In this document: positions 46,478 to 58,100 of the stretch, piece after piece
How positions within the stretch are numbered: position 1 is the stretch's first letter
Layout: each line of letters begins with the position of its first letter
Assembly: GCA_019096155.1 (NCBI GenBank)
Contig: JAHCVI010000001.1
Span: 14,099,243-14,163,242, forward strand
DNA length: 64,000 bases
Source of the DNA: Staphylotrichum longicolle
Lineage: Eukaryota > Ascomycota > Sordariomycetes > Sordariales > Chaetomiaceae
Direction: 5' to 3'
Notes under the pieces: generated by a model
Told to the model about the DNA's origin: nothing
What the model saw: the letters and a program-made list of their open reading frames with translations, nothing else
Databases searched by the model: none
Position numbers and translations under genes: made by a program

Positions 46478-48703
46478 TTAACCGTTGTGGCCCACCTGTA
46501 AGCCAGTCTGGATGTTGTATGTTGAGAGGCTTGGCCAGGTATACCGGGGGCGGCGAAGGGAGAGGATGGAGACAGAGCCGAGAGGGAGACACACAGAATC
46601 AACCCAGACAGGGATGTTCTCGACGTCCTCGCCCAGCCCCGAATCCCGGTTCACGGTCTTGCCCTTGCCCTCCTCGTCACCCTCCTCCTTCTTCTCGACG
46701 CTGCCGCCGCCGCCCACCACCACCACCGCCGCCGGCACCATGGCCGCCATGGCGTCGCAAAACTCCCTCGGAATCCGGGGGACAAAGGGAATCCCCTGGT
46801 TCGGGTCGGGGACGATGCTCAGCGGCTCATGCTGCTGCACGCTCATCAGGCTGCTCGTCGCGCTGCTGGTGCGCAGGCGCTGCGGGTAGTGGGTGCGGAA
46901 GGCCGGCGGCGGGGGCGTGATGATGCGGTGGTGGATCTTGGGGCCGTGCTGCTCGGCGGCGGTAGTGGGCGGCTCGGGCTGATGAGCCTCCTCGGGCTCG
47001 TCGATCATCATGGCGTCTGGGTCCGCGTCCGCCTCAGCAGCCGCGGGTGCGGGGGAGCGGTTGCGCCGGGTGAGGCCCAGGATGCGCCGGCGCCGGCCGT
47101 CCTTGGGCTTGGTCAGCTTGCCGTGCCTGATGGACAATGTGTCGTCTGCGGCAGGGACGGCGCCCGCGGTTTTCGGCGGGGAGGTGATGCCGCTGCTGAA
47201 GACAGAGGAGGTCGGGGAGAGGGGTCCTGCCGGCGGGTTGTGCGACGTCGACGGGCGCGACCGGAGCGTGCCGTAGCTGGAGTAGTTATCTCGCGCGCCG
47301 GTCAGCTCCATCGAGATGCGCGAGGCCGAGTGGCGCAGCTTCTTAACGAGCTTGCGGGTGACCATCTCGGCGTCGCTGGCCAGGTCGAGCGACGCGCCGC
47401 GCTTGGTGCCGCGCTGCGGGGAGGGAAAACTGTCGGGCTTCCCCTGCGACGAGCCTCTAGGCGGAGGGGGAGGGCCCATGCTGTGTCTTTGGGGTGGAAA
47501 CGGCAGCGCCGGATTTTGCTGCTGGTGTGCGGCCATGTGGTCGGCAAATGACCTGCCTGGCGGCGGGACGGTGATTGGGGCAGCCATATGGTCGGCAGAC
47601 GATCTACCAGGCGGTGAAATCGTCCCTGGTGCCGCCATGTGCTCCGCAAACGACTTCCTATTCGACTCTGGCACCGCAGCGCCGGTCCGCAAAGGATGTC
47701 GACCGCCGCGGATGGCATGCGCCTCAAAGAAACCCGACGCCACCAGGTTCTTGTAGCTCTCCAAGACCTCCTCGCGGCTGGGGTATCCGGTCGTCGACGA
47801 CGGAGCGGCCGCAGCCGGAGCCGGAGCCGGCGCCGGTGGCGGTGCAGCCGCCGCCACCCTTTCCCTCTGTCTCACCTCCCGCTCCCTCTCCCTCTCCCTT
47901 TCCCTCTCCCGCTCCCTTTCCCTGCCCCCACCCCCACCGCCGCCAACAACCGAGTTGACAACCCGCCCGATACTCCCCGACGACTTGGACTTGCTCAAGC
48001 TCAGCTTCTCCTTGACGCCATCCCACAGCGGGCCAAGAAGCTCGTCTTCTTCACCACCACCGCCCCTCCTCCCCCCTTCTGCTCTTGCCCCTGCTGCCCC
48101 TGCCCCTGCTGGCCTCCTCCTCCTCCCCCCAACCCCACCCACGCAGCCGTACTCCTCGGCCGGCGCAGCTCATACCTCCCCGCATCATCCCCATTCAACT
48201 GGCCCCCCACCCCAGTTCCCGATCCCGACTCTTGACCCGACCCAGCGACAACCCGATAATCCAAATCCATCCCCACCCCCACCCTACCTTCCCCTAACCC
48301 ACCCTCACAGTCAATCGTCGCCGTCCTCCTCATCATCAAACCCCAAAAACCCCCTCGGCGGCACCGCCGACACCCGGTCGTTCATCGACCCCTCGACGAA
48401 CCGGCTCTGGCCCGTGGCCGCGGCGGCCGAGTAGCCGCGCGGGGAGAGCGGGGGCGGGTGGCCGAGGCGGCGCTGCTGCGGACGCGGAGGCTGGCGCTGG
48501 AGCGCGGGAGGATCGGGGTTACGCCTCCTCCGGCTCCGGCGCGCATTGATGCTGTGGTGGTGGTGTGTGGTTGTGGAGGAGAGAGGGTGGTCAGATGATG
48601 AGGATGGTGGTTGGTGTTGATGTGGTGGTGGGGGGAGGTGGTGGGTTTGGATGTGCAGGTTGGCTTGCCGCTGGAGGCGGTGGCGGAAGGAGGATGTCGA
48701 CAT
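46478..48703 (-). CDS. Basic, low-complexity fungal hypothetical protein (two compensating frameshifts, possible GC-AG intron)
   Basis: Function not recognised. ATG 48703 begins MSTSSFRHRLQR. A GC-AG intron (48552-48668; GCAAGC donor, CTGAC branch site, ACCACCACAG acceptor) joins this to INARRSRRRRNPDPPALQRQ in frame. The acidic FLGFDDEEDGDD follows, then DDAGRYELRRPRSTAAWVGL in another frame (48030-48311), then the original frame: EEDELLGPLWDGVKEKLSLS, YPSREEVLESYKNLVASGFF, three spaced RSFADHMAA-like repeats (~47525-47650), KKLRHSASRISMELTGARDN, KPKDGRRRRILGLTRRNRSP and a C-terminal PFVPRIPREFCDAM block. Arg-Glu repeats occur near 47875-47930. Disordered, basic segments and the repeated short motif suggest a nuclear or scaffold-type protein, which is only a guess. 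The frame change and return (+1 near 48311-48335, -1 near 48040-48055) look like indels. Confidence 0.6.
47525..47655 (-). repeat. Threefold short protein repeat (SFAEHMAA / SSADHMAA / SFADHMAA)
   Basis: Three imperfect copies of an about 54-60-bp unit encode [KR]-S-x-A-[DE]-H-M-A-A followed by a Pro-rich spacer (PPGRS). The conserved His-Met-Ala-Ala core and even spacing suggest duplicated linear motifs, perhaps docking sites. Confidence 0.7.
47872..47930 (-). repeat. Arg-Glu repeat (GGGAGC/GGGAGA hexamer array)
   Basis: CCCTCT/CCCTTT/CCGCTC hexamers on the plus strand encode about nine alternating Arg-Glu pairs on the minus strand. It is a charged low-complexity helix or coil, slippage-prone. 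Confidence 0.8.
48552..48668 (-). other. Possible GC-AG intron
   Basis: No GT occurs in the 110 bp after the initiator region. GCAAGC at 48668-48663 matches the relaxed GC donor, with CATCTGACC as branch site and CCACCACAG as acceptor. Splicing is in phase (R|I) and removes a His/Pro-rich read-through. Confidence 0.45.
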
Positions 48704-50056
48704 CTTTTCCGTCTTTTGGTTGTTCTGTTGCGGTGTATTGGTGTGTGTGTGTGTTGGGTGGCATGTGATTTTGGTTGTGTTTATGTTGTTGTTGTTTTTG
48801 ATGTAGATGTTTTGTGAGATTGTTGGGGTGGCTGTCTGTCTCGATGCAGTGGCGCACCGACCGATCGATCGATCGGGCTTGTCCTGTCTTGTCTTGTCTT
48901 GTGTGTCGGATGTGTCGAAAGCAGCGGGCGACGATGGGAATGTTTTGTTTACTCGCGCCGTTCCGTTCAACCCGCTCGCAAAAAACAGAACAACGATCGC
49001 GGCCCTCAAAACAGGAATCCGTCTCCTGTCTTTCGGGCGCAAAGTTTCTCTCCAACCTGTTTTCTGTGCAGCGCAGCGCAGTGCAGCGCAGATGCAAGAC
49101 GGACAGACACAGTTAGCAAGAAATGAGACCGAAAAGGGGGGAAGCATCAGCAGCAGCGGGCCCCTCTTGTTATTGACATCGCCCGCCCTTCCCCAGATGG
49201 CCCGACCACACCCTGCGGGTGGCCGACCGGGCAACCGCAAGTTGGCAACGGCCGCTTGCAGAGCAGCGAACACAGGGCCCAACCAATCAGGGCCGCCCCG
49301 AGCGTCGCTAATTTGCTCCCACCATCCACTCGCCAGGGATCAAACCAAGGTCAAACAATCCAAGGTCAAGGACATTCACCATCCGACTGTTCCACATGGC
49401 GAATACGACCGATTCGGGGCAAATTTTCACATGGGAGTTGAGATTGCAATGTAGCCATGAACCAAGACGTGCACACAATAAATCCCTATATTCATATCGA
49501 ACCAAGATCCTTATTCAAACATAGAAGAGCTTGACCATTGTCTTACTACACGCATCAGTCCCTCCTACCAGCTGGCAGTGCAGTCCATCTGTTGTCCAAG
49601 ACCCAGACTCAGCCCTGTCTCCTCTTATAGAACCATCTCAAGACAACAGAAAAGGAAACCAGAGCGAAGGTGGTCAGTCGTATACCCCTCAAGCTCCAAC
49701 AAGCAAAGGAAAAAGACGAGATCAACAGAGAGTGAGCGTGTGTCCGTGTGTGTGTGTCCAGTGTGTCCATCACCACCAGAAGAATGCCTGTCTGCCTTAC
49801 GACAGCCAAAGATGAAGAAAAATGCACAAAAGAGATTCCCTCGAGACGCCCGCATCATATATACAATCCAACGAACGGAGCGTCCCAGCAACAATACCAA
49901 AAGAAAAAAAACACTATGCAAGCAGGTTCGTCATCCGCTCATCGGGCGAATCCCTCAAAAAGAAAAAAAAAAAAAAGAACAGCATGAAAACTCCCAACAC
50001 CGCCGAGCGCCCTGCACAGTCCCATTGCTTCAACCCACGGCTCCCGCAGGAGTAGC
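48704..50056. other. Upstream region of the hypothetical gene and 3' flank of veA
   Basis: GT-rich low-complexity sequence (48728-48800) on the plus strand is the hypothetical gene's 5' leader. A CCAATCA element lies at about 49279. Downstream of veA there are A-rich tracts (49905-49980). No gene is supported. Confidence 0.5.
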
Positions 50057-51773
50057 TCAGAAAGGCAACCTCGCCGCATCCTTTTGCGTACCATCCGCCC
50101 TCGTGAAGAACATGGACATGACATCGGCGATGTCCTCCGAGGCCGCGTTCTCGCGCCGCCCGTCTTGGAACCGCTCCTGGTCCTGATCCTGCCTGAAGGA
50201 CTGATCGTGCGCCCGCTTGGTGCCCGCATACGTCATGGGCGGCGGCAGCGTGGCCGGGTGGATCGGGCCCTGCTTGCTCAGGGTCGTCGATGGCGTGTTG
50301 GTCGGGTGGATGAGCGGCGCCAGCGGCATGAGGGGGCGAGGCGCCGGGGCGAGAGTCGTTGGGCTGGGGATCGGCATCGGGGAACGGCTGGCGCCATCGA
50401 TTTGGAGAGGGGGCAGGACCTGCTTTGATGGCGGGGGCATGTGCGATTGTTGCGGCGTTGGCGGGTGGTAGGGCGGCAGGCTGAGAGGGGGAAGCTGGAC
50501 GGGCGCGCGGTAGTCGTGGGCGACGCTGTCGCGGCGTGGGGGTGCCGGGTTGATCGGGGCGTAAGCCGACTGCGAAGGTGTCCGCTCGCGGCTGTGAGCC
50601 TTCGGTGCCGGTGGCGGCGGCGGAGGCGGGTAAGAGGACTGCACCGGGTAGGGGGCGGCCTGTGACGGCGGGTACACGGGCGAGGCCGGGACTGATGGCG
50701 GCTGCGCGAACGGCTGCGGGGGTGCGGCAGGATACTGGGAGCTCGAGTTTCCGCCCAGGAACTGCAGGTGACCGCCGGGAGGCGGCGCCTGAGGATACTG
50801 TGACGGGTAGTCGGCCATGGACGGGCGACGTTGCGAGTCGGCCGAGTACGGGGTGCGCTCCGTGCTGCCGCTCATGGACCGCTGGCGGTTGTAATCATTG
50901 CGGTTGTCGGGCGTCGCGGTCCTCCTCCTGCGGCTGTACTCATCCTCGGCGTTGTCGTAGTCGCCACCCTTGCCGTCGCGGCGTCTCATGCGCACGTCAC
51001 GCCGGATCCTGACGCGGCATCCCTGCTCCGCTACGACGCGGCTGAGCGCTGTGCTCTCGGCCAGACCGGGGAACTTCTTTGCGCTGTAGACGATGAACTC
51101 CTGGGACTTGACCTCCATGCGGAAATCGAACGAGCCTCCCGTGGCCGGGTTCAGGCCGGGAATGGGCGGTTGGCTCTCGCCGTCGCGGTCCTTGTCCTTG
51201 TCCTTGTCCTCCTTGGTCTCCTCGTACAGGTTGAAGGTCAGCTTGTAGCGGCCCTCGTGCCTTACCGACAGATCCGGAAAGAGGAAGTAGCCGGCCTCGA
51301 GCGGCCGATCCAGGTACGCCATGCCCGAGACCGGCATGCCCGTCAACACAGGAGGCGTATTGCTCGTGGCCGGGGTGCCGCGAGCATGGGCCATGACGCG
51401 AGCATGCTCGAGGGTGGCGAAGAGGAAGAAGTTGGCGTTGTAGACGAAGGTGATGTCCTTCTCTTGGGCCAGCTCCCAGGTTTGGCCCTCGTAGATGCGC
51501 AGCTCCACAACGGGAGGCGGGTCAACGGGGCGTCTATCGGCCGATGCTGCAAGCTGTCAGAGAACATGAACAAGGTCGCGAGGAGACGATTCACTTACAC
51601 TTGGGGCCGGAACCGCAAGCTCTTGCACGCTCGGGCTGCTGAATCACCTTCATGCAATACCACAGCCTGCGACCGCCCTTGGTGTCCCTCGACGTAATGG
51701 AAGCGTCCATATGGCTGCCGCTCTCGAGCGCCGGAAGGGCATGTGCTGCCGACGCGAGGATTGGTGCACCCAT
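50057..51773 (-). CDS. veA: Velvet developmental regulator VeA
   Basis: Light-responsive regulator that pairs with VelB and LaeA to link sexual/asexual development with secondary metabolism; it shuttles between cytoplasm and nucleus. Exons 51599-51773 and 50057-51546, with a 52-bp intron (GTAAGT...TTGCAG) splicing in phase, 554 residues. The velvet domain covers ~35-220: RRLWYCMKVIQQPERARACG, SGPK|SSADRRPVDPPPVVEL, the NFFLFATLEHARVMAHARG strand, VLTGMPVSGMAYLDRP and GYFLFPDLSVRHEGRYKLTF, then the insert with a KDKDKDRD run and SQEFIVYSAKKFPGLAEST. Basic RMRRRDGK and SRRRRTATPDNRN may be NLSs. The long Pro/Ser/Gln-rich C-terminus, ending in EDIADVMSMFFTRADG and DAARLPF, matches VeA rather than VelB/VosA. 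ATG 51773 (MGAPILASAAH) is used; no in-frame ATG lies upstream in the open part. Confidence 0.93.
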
Positions 51774-54268
51774 TTTGACTTCTTTGGCGTCTGAACTGCC
51801 GGGCCTGTCCTCAATCTGCACGGCACAGTCGACTTCGGATGCCAAATCAATCCACAATCAACGGCGTGATTCCCCCGAGTCCCACACCAAAAAAAACCAA
51901 CAGTTCCGACGACTCGCAATCCTGCACAGCGACCGAGTTCAAATCCTCTTAGAAAAAGATTCGGTACGTTTCAGCGAGTCGTTGTCGCTCGTATTGATGC
52001 ACCTGGCGAGGCGCGCTTAAATCGTTGGTATGACGAGTCGGATGAAAAAAAGGTCGAGTGGTGAGGCGTTGGAAGGGAGGGAGGACCCAGCGGTTCCAGA
52101 AACCAGAGCGACGGTAAGCTGAAAAAGCACGGGCGGACCCGGTGCGCTGTTATTGGGCGGGTGTGCAGAGCGTCGGGAGCTGCTGCGTTGCGTGGTTCGT
52201 CTCAGCCAGTGGGCCGGTAAATCCTGCCGCTGTCCGATCGACCGAATATCCCCGCGTGCTGCCCGCTCTGTCCCTTTTCCTTTGGGCAACTCCGTGTGTC
52301 GTCGAAGTTGTGCCGCGGGTGTTTCCTTCGCGATGGGCGGCCCTGGAGGTTGGGAGGGAAAAAAGGCGGAGAAAGGGGAATGCGGGTGCGAGAAAAGAGA
52401 GAGGAAAGCAGGCCCCTGCTGGGATGTGCAGTGGGAGCAGGGACTGGAAATGAGCGGCGGGCGCAATGTCACTGCTCGTGCATGGGGGCAGTTGCATTTC
52501 GAGTGGAGGCCGACCCGACCCCAGTCGAGGTGGACCATTCCGCCCACCTGTTGCGGGTGCACAGTTTGCGAATCAGCGGGCCCTGCACGGTGCGACATGG
52601 CATGGCTGTCTCACCCGGCGGGGCCCAGCGAGCCCCAGCAGAAACCCGGTGGGTGGGCGGCTGGGCCGGTGACTGGCTGGCGACTGGCGCACACAGCGGC
52701 ACACTGTTCCCGGCCCAGCGGGAAGGGTAACGAGACGGGTGGGGAAGCACAGTGCCGCATTGCAACTCTGGCTTCCTCTCCGGGCCTGATGCCGTTTCTC
52801 CGCCACACGAAGGGTCTGCTGGACCGGTTCCTGTTGGTCAGATGGTTGGCGGTCCCCATAATTTTGATCCAGGGTTCAGGTTCTGCCGCCGGTCTCCTCC
52901 CTGTCTGGGCTCACCTGGCCATGCCAATCGGGGCAGTCGAGCCAATGGACGATGGATCTGAGAGCCCTTCCTTGGTCGAGATGCTGGGCAACCGTTTCGA
53001 TCGTTCAGTTCGTCCCGCTGCAACTCCCGAGCGGGCGATTCGATCTTTCATGATGCCGAGTCCAAGTCCGTGAGGACCTTTACTTGCGTCGTTCTTCTGA
53101 AAGAGATAATGAAGCCCCGGGATCGGAGATGAGGACCCAGTACCGAAAAGTATTAAAGCTGACGATTGAGCGACCGACACGAGCGAGTCGGCGGATTGGC
53201 CGACGCTCGGTTGGGAGCAAGCTGGGGCACATGGCTGCAAGAGTTTGGTTCAATCACACGTCGTCAAGTTGCGCCCAGCCAGCCACCATTCCGCAAAAGA
53301 CCACCCGAGCTCGCTGGACTTGCCGGACTCGCTGGGGCCCGGGATGGTCTGAGGGCGAGTCCTGGCTGGTGCAGACACGCGGTTCGGCGGGTGCTTGGTA
53401 CCGAAGAATGGTTGCAAAAGCTTCCAAGGAATCTTCGACGCAACATTCGCATCCACTTGGCTCGGCGATCGCGAGGAGAGCAGTCAGAGCACAGCAAAAA
53501 CCCGAGATGAGGCCAGAGTTGAGGCTTGCTTTCTCGAGATGCCAAGCCTTGGGAGAAAGGGAGCTAGCCACTATGAATAGTTTAGTGTCTGGACGAGGAA
53601 ATGGTGTGTGCAAGGTGCATCCAAGAAGCACCGAGGCGGCGCCGACGTTCATTCTGGGCTGCCGGTTCCAGCTTCCAGCTTTGGGCTCAGCCCGCTGGGA
53701 GAGTGAAGAGTGGCGCGGTCTGCACTGTATGCTAAGCGCCTCGAACAGGCATGAGCACCTGCGGTTTGGTGCTTTCCTCCAGCGCCGCCGACCTTTCAAA
53801 CACGCCCAACCTGGAACCAGGATTGTCTGTTTCACTGCAGGCGACCTTCAGGACCAATCCTCCGGAAACTGGGGGGCTCGGCAATGGGCCACGCTGGGTC
53901 CTGTGTTCCTGATGCGCTGATTGCGCACGACTCGCCAACCGTCCCAAGTCTTCGGTAACGATAGACTTCGACCGGATGGCAGTCGCTTGCCGACTGCTGG
54001 ACGGTTTTTCTTTGCGCAGCTCAGGATGTGATGAAAAGCACAAGTGGCACAGCTGCATGGCGCAGCTCGGGGAAGTGGGGTTGTGGGACGTGGGAGCTGA
54101 GGCCTCGGGGAGCTCGATCTGAGGGATGAGGGCTGAGATCTGGGATATCCTCAGCATTTCGAGATCGCCGCGCACCTCCAGGAACACGCCAACAACCCTC
54201 TATTGCCCTTCTCAAACCACCGCGCAGGAAGTATCCAGCAAGTACCCAGACCAGAACCCACAGGCACC
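51774..54268. other. 2.5-kb divergent promoter region (veA / His-Cys protein)
   Basis: No recognisable gene. Long plus frames at 52153-53073 and 53084-53920 start at TTG, overlap antisense frames and have no domain. A long leader would be normal for a velvet gene. Confidence 0.55.
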
Positions 54269-55118
54269 ATGAGCGACTCGGATGCAGCCTCGGACAAGAG
54301 CGGCCACTCGAAGCGCAAAAAGATGAAGTCGCTCTTGTAAGTCGCCCCGCCTTGGCATTGCACCTCGGCAAGAAACTAACCTCGCTTTTGATGTCAGCAA
54401 GTCGGGCCTGTCGCGCGGCAAAGATGAGCTCCTCAAGGGCCGCCTCGCGCTGGAGCACTCGCTCGGGCTCGGGCACAAGCCCAACGTGATCCCGCCCTCG
54501 GAGCCCTTCACCAACGGGACCCCCCGGCCGGTGCTCATCGGGTGGCACCCGGTGGCCGGGTCGGCGGGCAAGTGGCTTGCCGAGCAGACCAAGCTCGGGG
54601 TGTGGATCACGGAGAAGGTGCACAAGTTCCCGGACCCGTCGCAGCACTGGGCGGTGCTGGTGGGCGACTACTGCCACGAGCTGTGGATGGACGAGAAGCT
54701 CGACATCATCTACGTCAACGGGCGCGTCGACGCCGAGCAGTGGCGCACCTTCCCCGTCGGCGAGACGTGCTTCAACGACGAGGCCCTGCGCCAGGCCGGC
54801 GAGCTGGTCATCTACGAGATGCGCCAGAGGAAGCCGGGCTACAACCTGATCAGCAACAACTGCCAGAACTTTGCCCTGCTGATGCTCGACGCCATCCAGA
54901 TCAGCGCCGCCGCCCGCACCGACTTTGCCACGACTCTGGCTGTCGTCCAGACGGCGACGGGGCCGGGCAAGATCCGCGACTTGTTTGCCGATAAGCCGAC
55001 GAGCGAGCAGCTTCTCGTCGTCGAGCCGGTCGAGAAGGACAATCCCATCGTGGCGCTGGCCAAGCGGCTGATGGACGAGCACACAACCAAACTCGACACC
55101 CACCACCACGCCCGGTGA
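54269..55118 (+). CDS. Uncharacterised protein with His...Cys pair (possible permuted papain-like fold)
   Basis: Function unknown. Exons 54269-54336 and 54398-55118 with a 61-bp intron (GTAAGT...CTAAC...GTCAG), 262 residues. The N-terminus is short, polar and Lys-rich (KSGHSKRKKMKSLF). The conserved-looking core begins at PVLIGWHPVAGSAGKWLAEQ. It contains DPSQHWAVLVGDYCHELWMD (His ~106) and later GYNLISNNCQNFALLMLDAI (Cys ~178). A His before a Cys-Gln-Asn helix start is the arrangement of circularly permuted papain-fold families (PPPDE, LRAT, NlpC/P60-like), so a thiol peptidase or acyltransferase is conceivable. This is motif reading only. No signal peptide or membrane helix. Confidence 0.72.
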
Positions 55119-58100
55119 TCACTCTGGGGGACTGACTTTCAAAGTAGGGGAAGGAGGAAGTGACGGACGGCCGATCGCAGCGGCTCGAAGCATGGCTGCG
55201 GTGTGTGAAACGTGCTGAGATACGCTGACTCTGGATACGAGTCGACCTGGCAGTTGCGCACTGTGGATGCGCAATCCGTCTTGCATGGCGCACACAGGCC
55301 GTCTGATGTGGTACGAAGCAAGGGAGTACCTCTGCACAGTGCATGGCGCGGAGTTGGAGGTTTTTTTTGGGGGCGTTGACAGGCTGGAATCCATAGACAT
55401 CAGGATCTCGACTCGCCGTTCATGCCCATGTTGGACGGCGATCGCCGTCGAGTTTTCTTCAAACAAAGCAATCGATTAAAGAATGATGCGGTTCTCATCA
55501 GCCGCCTCCGACAGCTTTCGGTCCGCCGTAGCCACCCCCGCGCCGGACTGCTGGGTCCTTTGTCCGGCCACGCGGAGGCGAATACGGCTTACGCTCTCGG
55601 TTCCAGAACGGCGGTGTCTTTGTCGCCGTCTGTTGGGTCCCCAACTGCGCCAGTAAGCAGTCAGATCAGATTCAACAAACACTCGGCATCCGACGTCCAT
55701 GACCGGTCAATGACGGCGCTCACTGGCGGGTGGGCCAACCTGTGAATCAGGCCATGGCGTGCCCCAAGCGCCCAATGAGGTCCCGACTTTGGTGCTCTCA
55801 AGCTTCTGACGGCATGCAACCCCCGCAACTGGCAGCTGCTCAACACCTGGTGAATGGCCATCCGGCGAGTCAGAGCTCGAGCCCGACAACATGGACGGCG
55901 CCACCCACACGTCCCCATAACCTGGCCCCAGCGTTCCATTTTTCTGGGCCATTTCGGCTTTGCCACTGCAACCAACAGACAACACACGACTCACATCATC
56001 ATTCAGCCTGAACTTGTTGGCGAGCAGCTGCTCGGCTCCGAGAGTGTTCTCAATCAACAATCTCAGCTTTCGATTTGGGTATTGTCTTCATCTCCGCTGG
56101 ACGGCAGTTGGTTCACTGATGGGGTGCTCGCACGGATCGGGGGTTCGGGTTCGGGATGGATTCGAAATGACTTGGCCGCTGTTGTTGAGCTCGGCAAAAC
56201 GTGGCATCGCACAAACCACCACGTTCCGCTTTTTGTTTTTTCTGCTTCGGTGAAATGTCAAGTGGCGTTGCTGGCGTTGATGGCGTGCCTGCGTGCAATC
56301 TATCGAAGCTGTCTCTCCCCTGAACTCGGCTGCTCCCTGCATCCCAGTGCCGAGCGCATCACGATCAAGGCCTGTGTTCGCTAGTTAACTAGCGCCTAGC
56401 GGTCGCATGCTGCATTGCGACCTTGTGGCTGACGCTGCTGCAGTCAATATCTCCCCCTTTCAGCTGCTGGTGTTTGGAACCGTGTTGGAAAGCAGGCAGG
56501 TGTCGCCAAAACTATTCAGCGGCCGACCAAGGCTGTGCTGATTAGCCTGGTTACTGCTGTGCATGTCGCTTGGTCTGTGGCAGTTGAAGATGGTGCAACG
56601 GTTGGATAGGTAGATGACACTCCACGCATCCTCACTTCTTCTCCCACGGGAAAACCTTCACCTCGCACTGCAACTCAGAACCCTCTTTACATCACGCTAC
56701 CATGGTTCGTCACCTTTCGCCCTGTCGGAAAAGGGCCCCTTCGATGTCTGCGGTGAGTCAGTGACACGGGCTTGACGGGGTATTCGACCGAGGGTCGCAC
56801 AAAGACGAGGGCAACCAGCAATCCGGCAAACGAAACACCGACGTCTGTCGGGGGCGCAGTAAAACAAACTCAAACTCGGGACGCCGTGGCACAGCAGAGC
56901 ACCACACAGCATACATACATAGCAACGACGCAAGGAAGGTTTCGTCCGGCTGGGAGGCGCCGAGTCGTGGGCCGCAGCGGTGCGTTGGTTTAACCGCCAT
57001 CGCCTGCTGCAAGACAGTTCCCACCGGTAAACAGACAGAAAAAGAAACCGCCAACGTGACATTTCTGCTCCTTATTTCGTGGATATATCCCAGCCTCGTA
57101 TTCATCCTTCCCAAGACACAGTGCCTGCATAGTCAATCTCAGTTTTCTTCTCAAACCATCCCTTGTCAAGTATGACAGTGGATATATTTGTATTGTTCAT
57201 CCCTAGAAATATCCACCGACTCGATCGTACATACAGCAGTAGTACCCTGCATCCCCAGGTATCCGCAGCGACGGATGGGGTGGACCGGCCGAGAAACACG
57301 GGACTTTTTCTGCACTCGTCCCGTCACATGCCGTCGGCATGCACGCGCCCGTGGGTTTTCGGCTGCCCGCGTCCCCCTTTTGCGTCCATGTAGGGGAAGA
57401 GACATGATGACATGGGCCTTGCGCAGCCCCGTGGGCGTGCCGAGGACTCGGATGTGGCTTGCTGCTTTGCTGCTTGCTGCTGTCGGCCGTGTTTCAGGGT
57501 GAGTTACCCTCGAGGCACCCTTGAGTCCGGTCAAATATCCGCCGGGTGTGTATCTGCGAGGATGTTGTGTACCGAGGTGTTTGGAGAGACTGGGATGGTT
57601 CCTTCTGCCATGCTCCTGTTCGATGTCGAAAGCCGGCATGTGAGTCTTTTGTCTGCTGTGTACGGTCAAGAGACATTCCAGACATACTGAGGCAAGCTTT
57701 CACCGAATCTCAGGGGGGGACGGGGAGTCATGATATGTATCACCGTGGTTTTTTGTAGAGCGTCATACACATGCGAAGAAGAAAAAATGAGTGAACTCTT
57801 TTCGTTGCTCGCCCCCCGGGCCATGTCTCCAGAGCTGGACCGGATGGCTGCCAGACCTATGCCAATATTCCTCGCGAATCTAGAACAGCCACAACAACAT
57901 TATCACCAACAACAGCACTCCCTCGAACCACGGAGGCCCATCTCACCACCTTCCCCTTGACACCTATCCGAACAAACACCACCACCAACCAGTCATGGAC
58001 CCCTTCCCTACACAACACCTACATGTCCATCTGGCTTTATCTCCCCCAAACTGACATGCTCTGTTCTCCCACATTCGCCATCACTGTGACCCCCAAGGGA

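Noticed and set aside
52153..53920. Two long plus frames in the veA upstream region
   Set aside because: Both start at TTG, have no domain and overlap antisense frames; more likely leader/promoter sequence.
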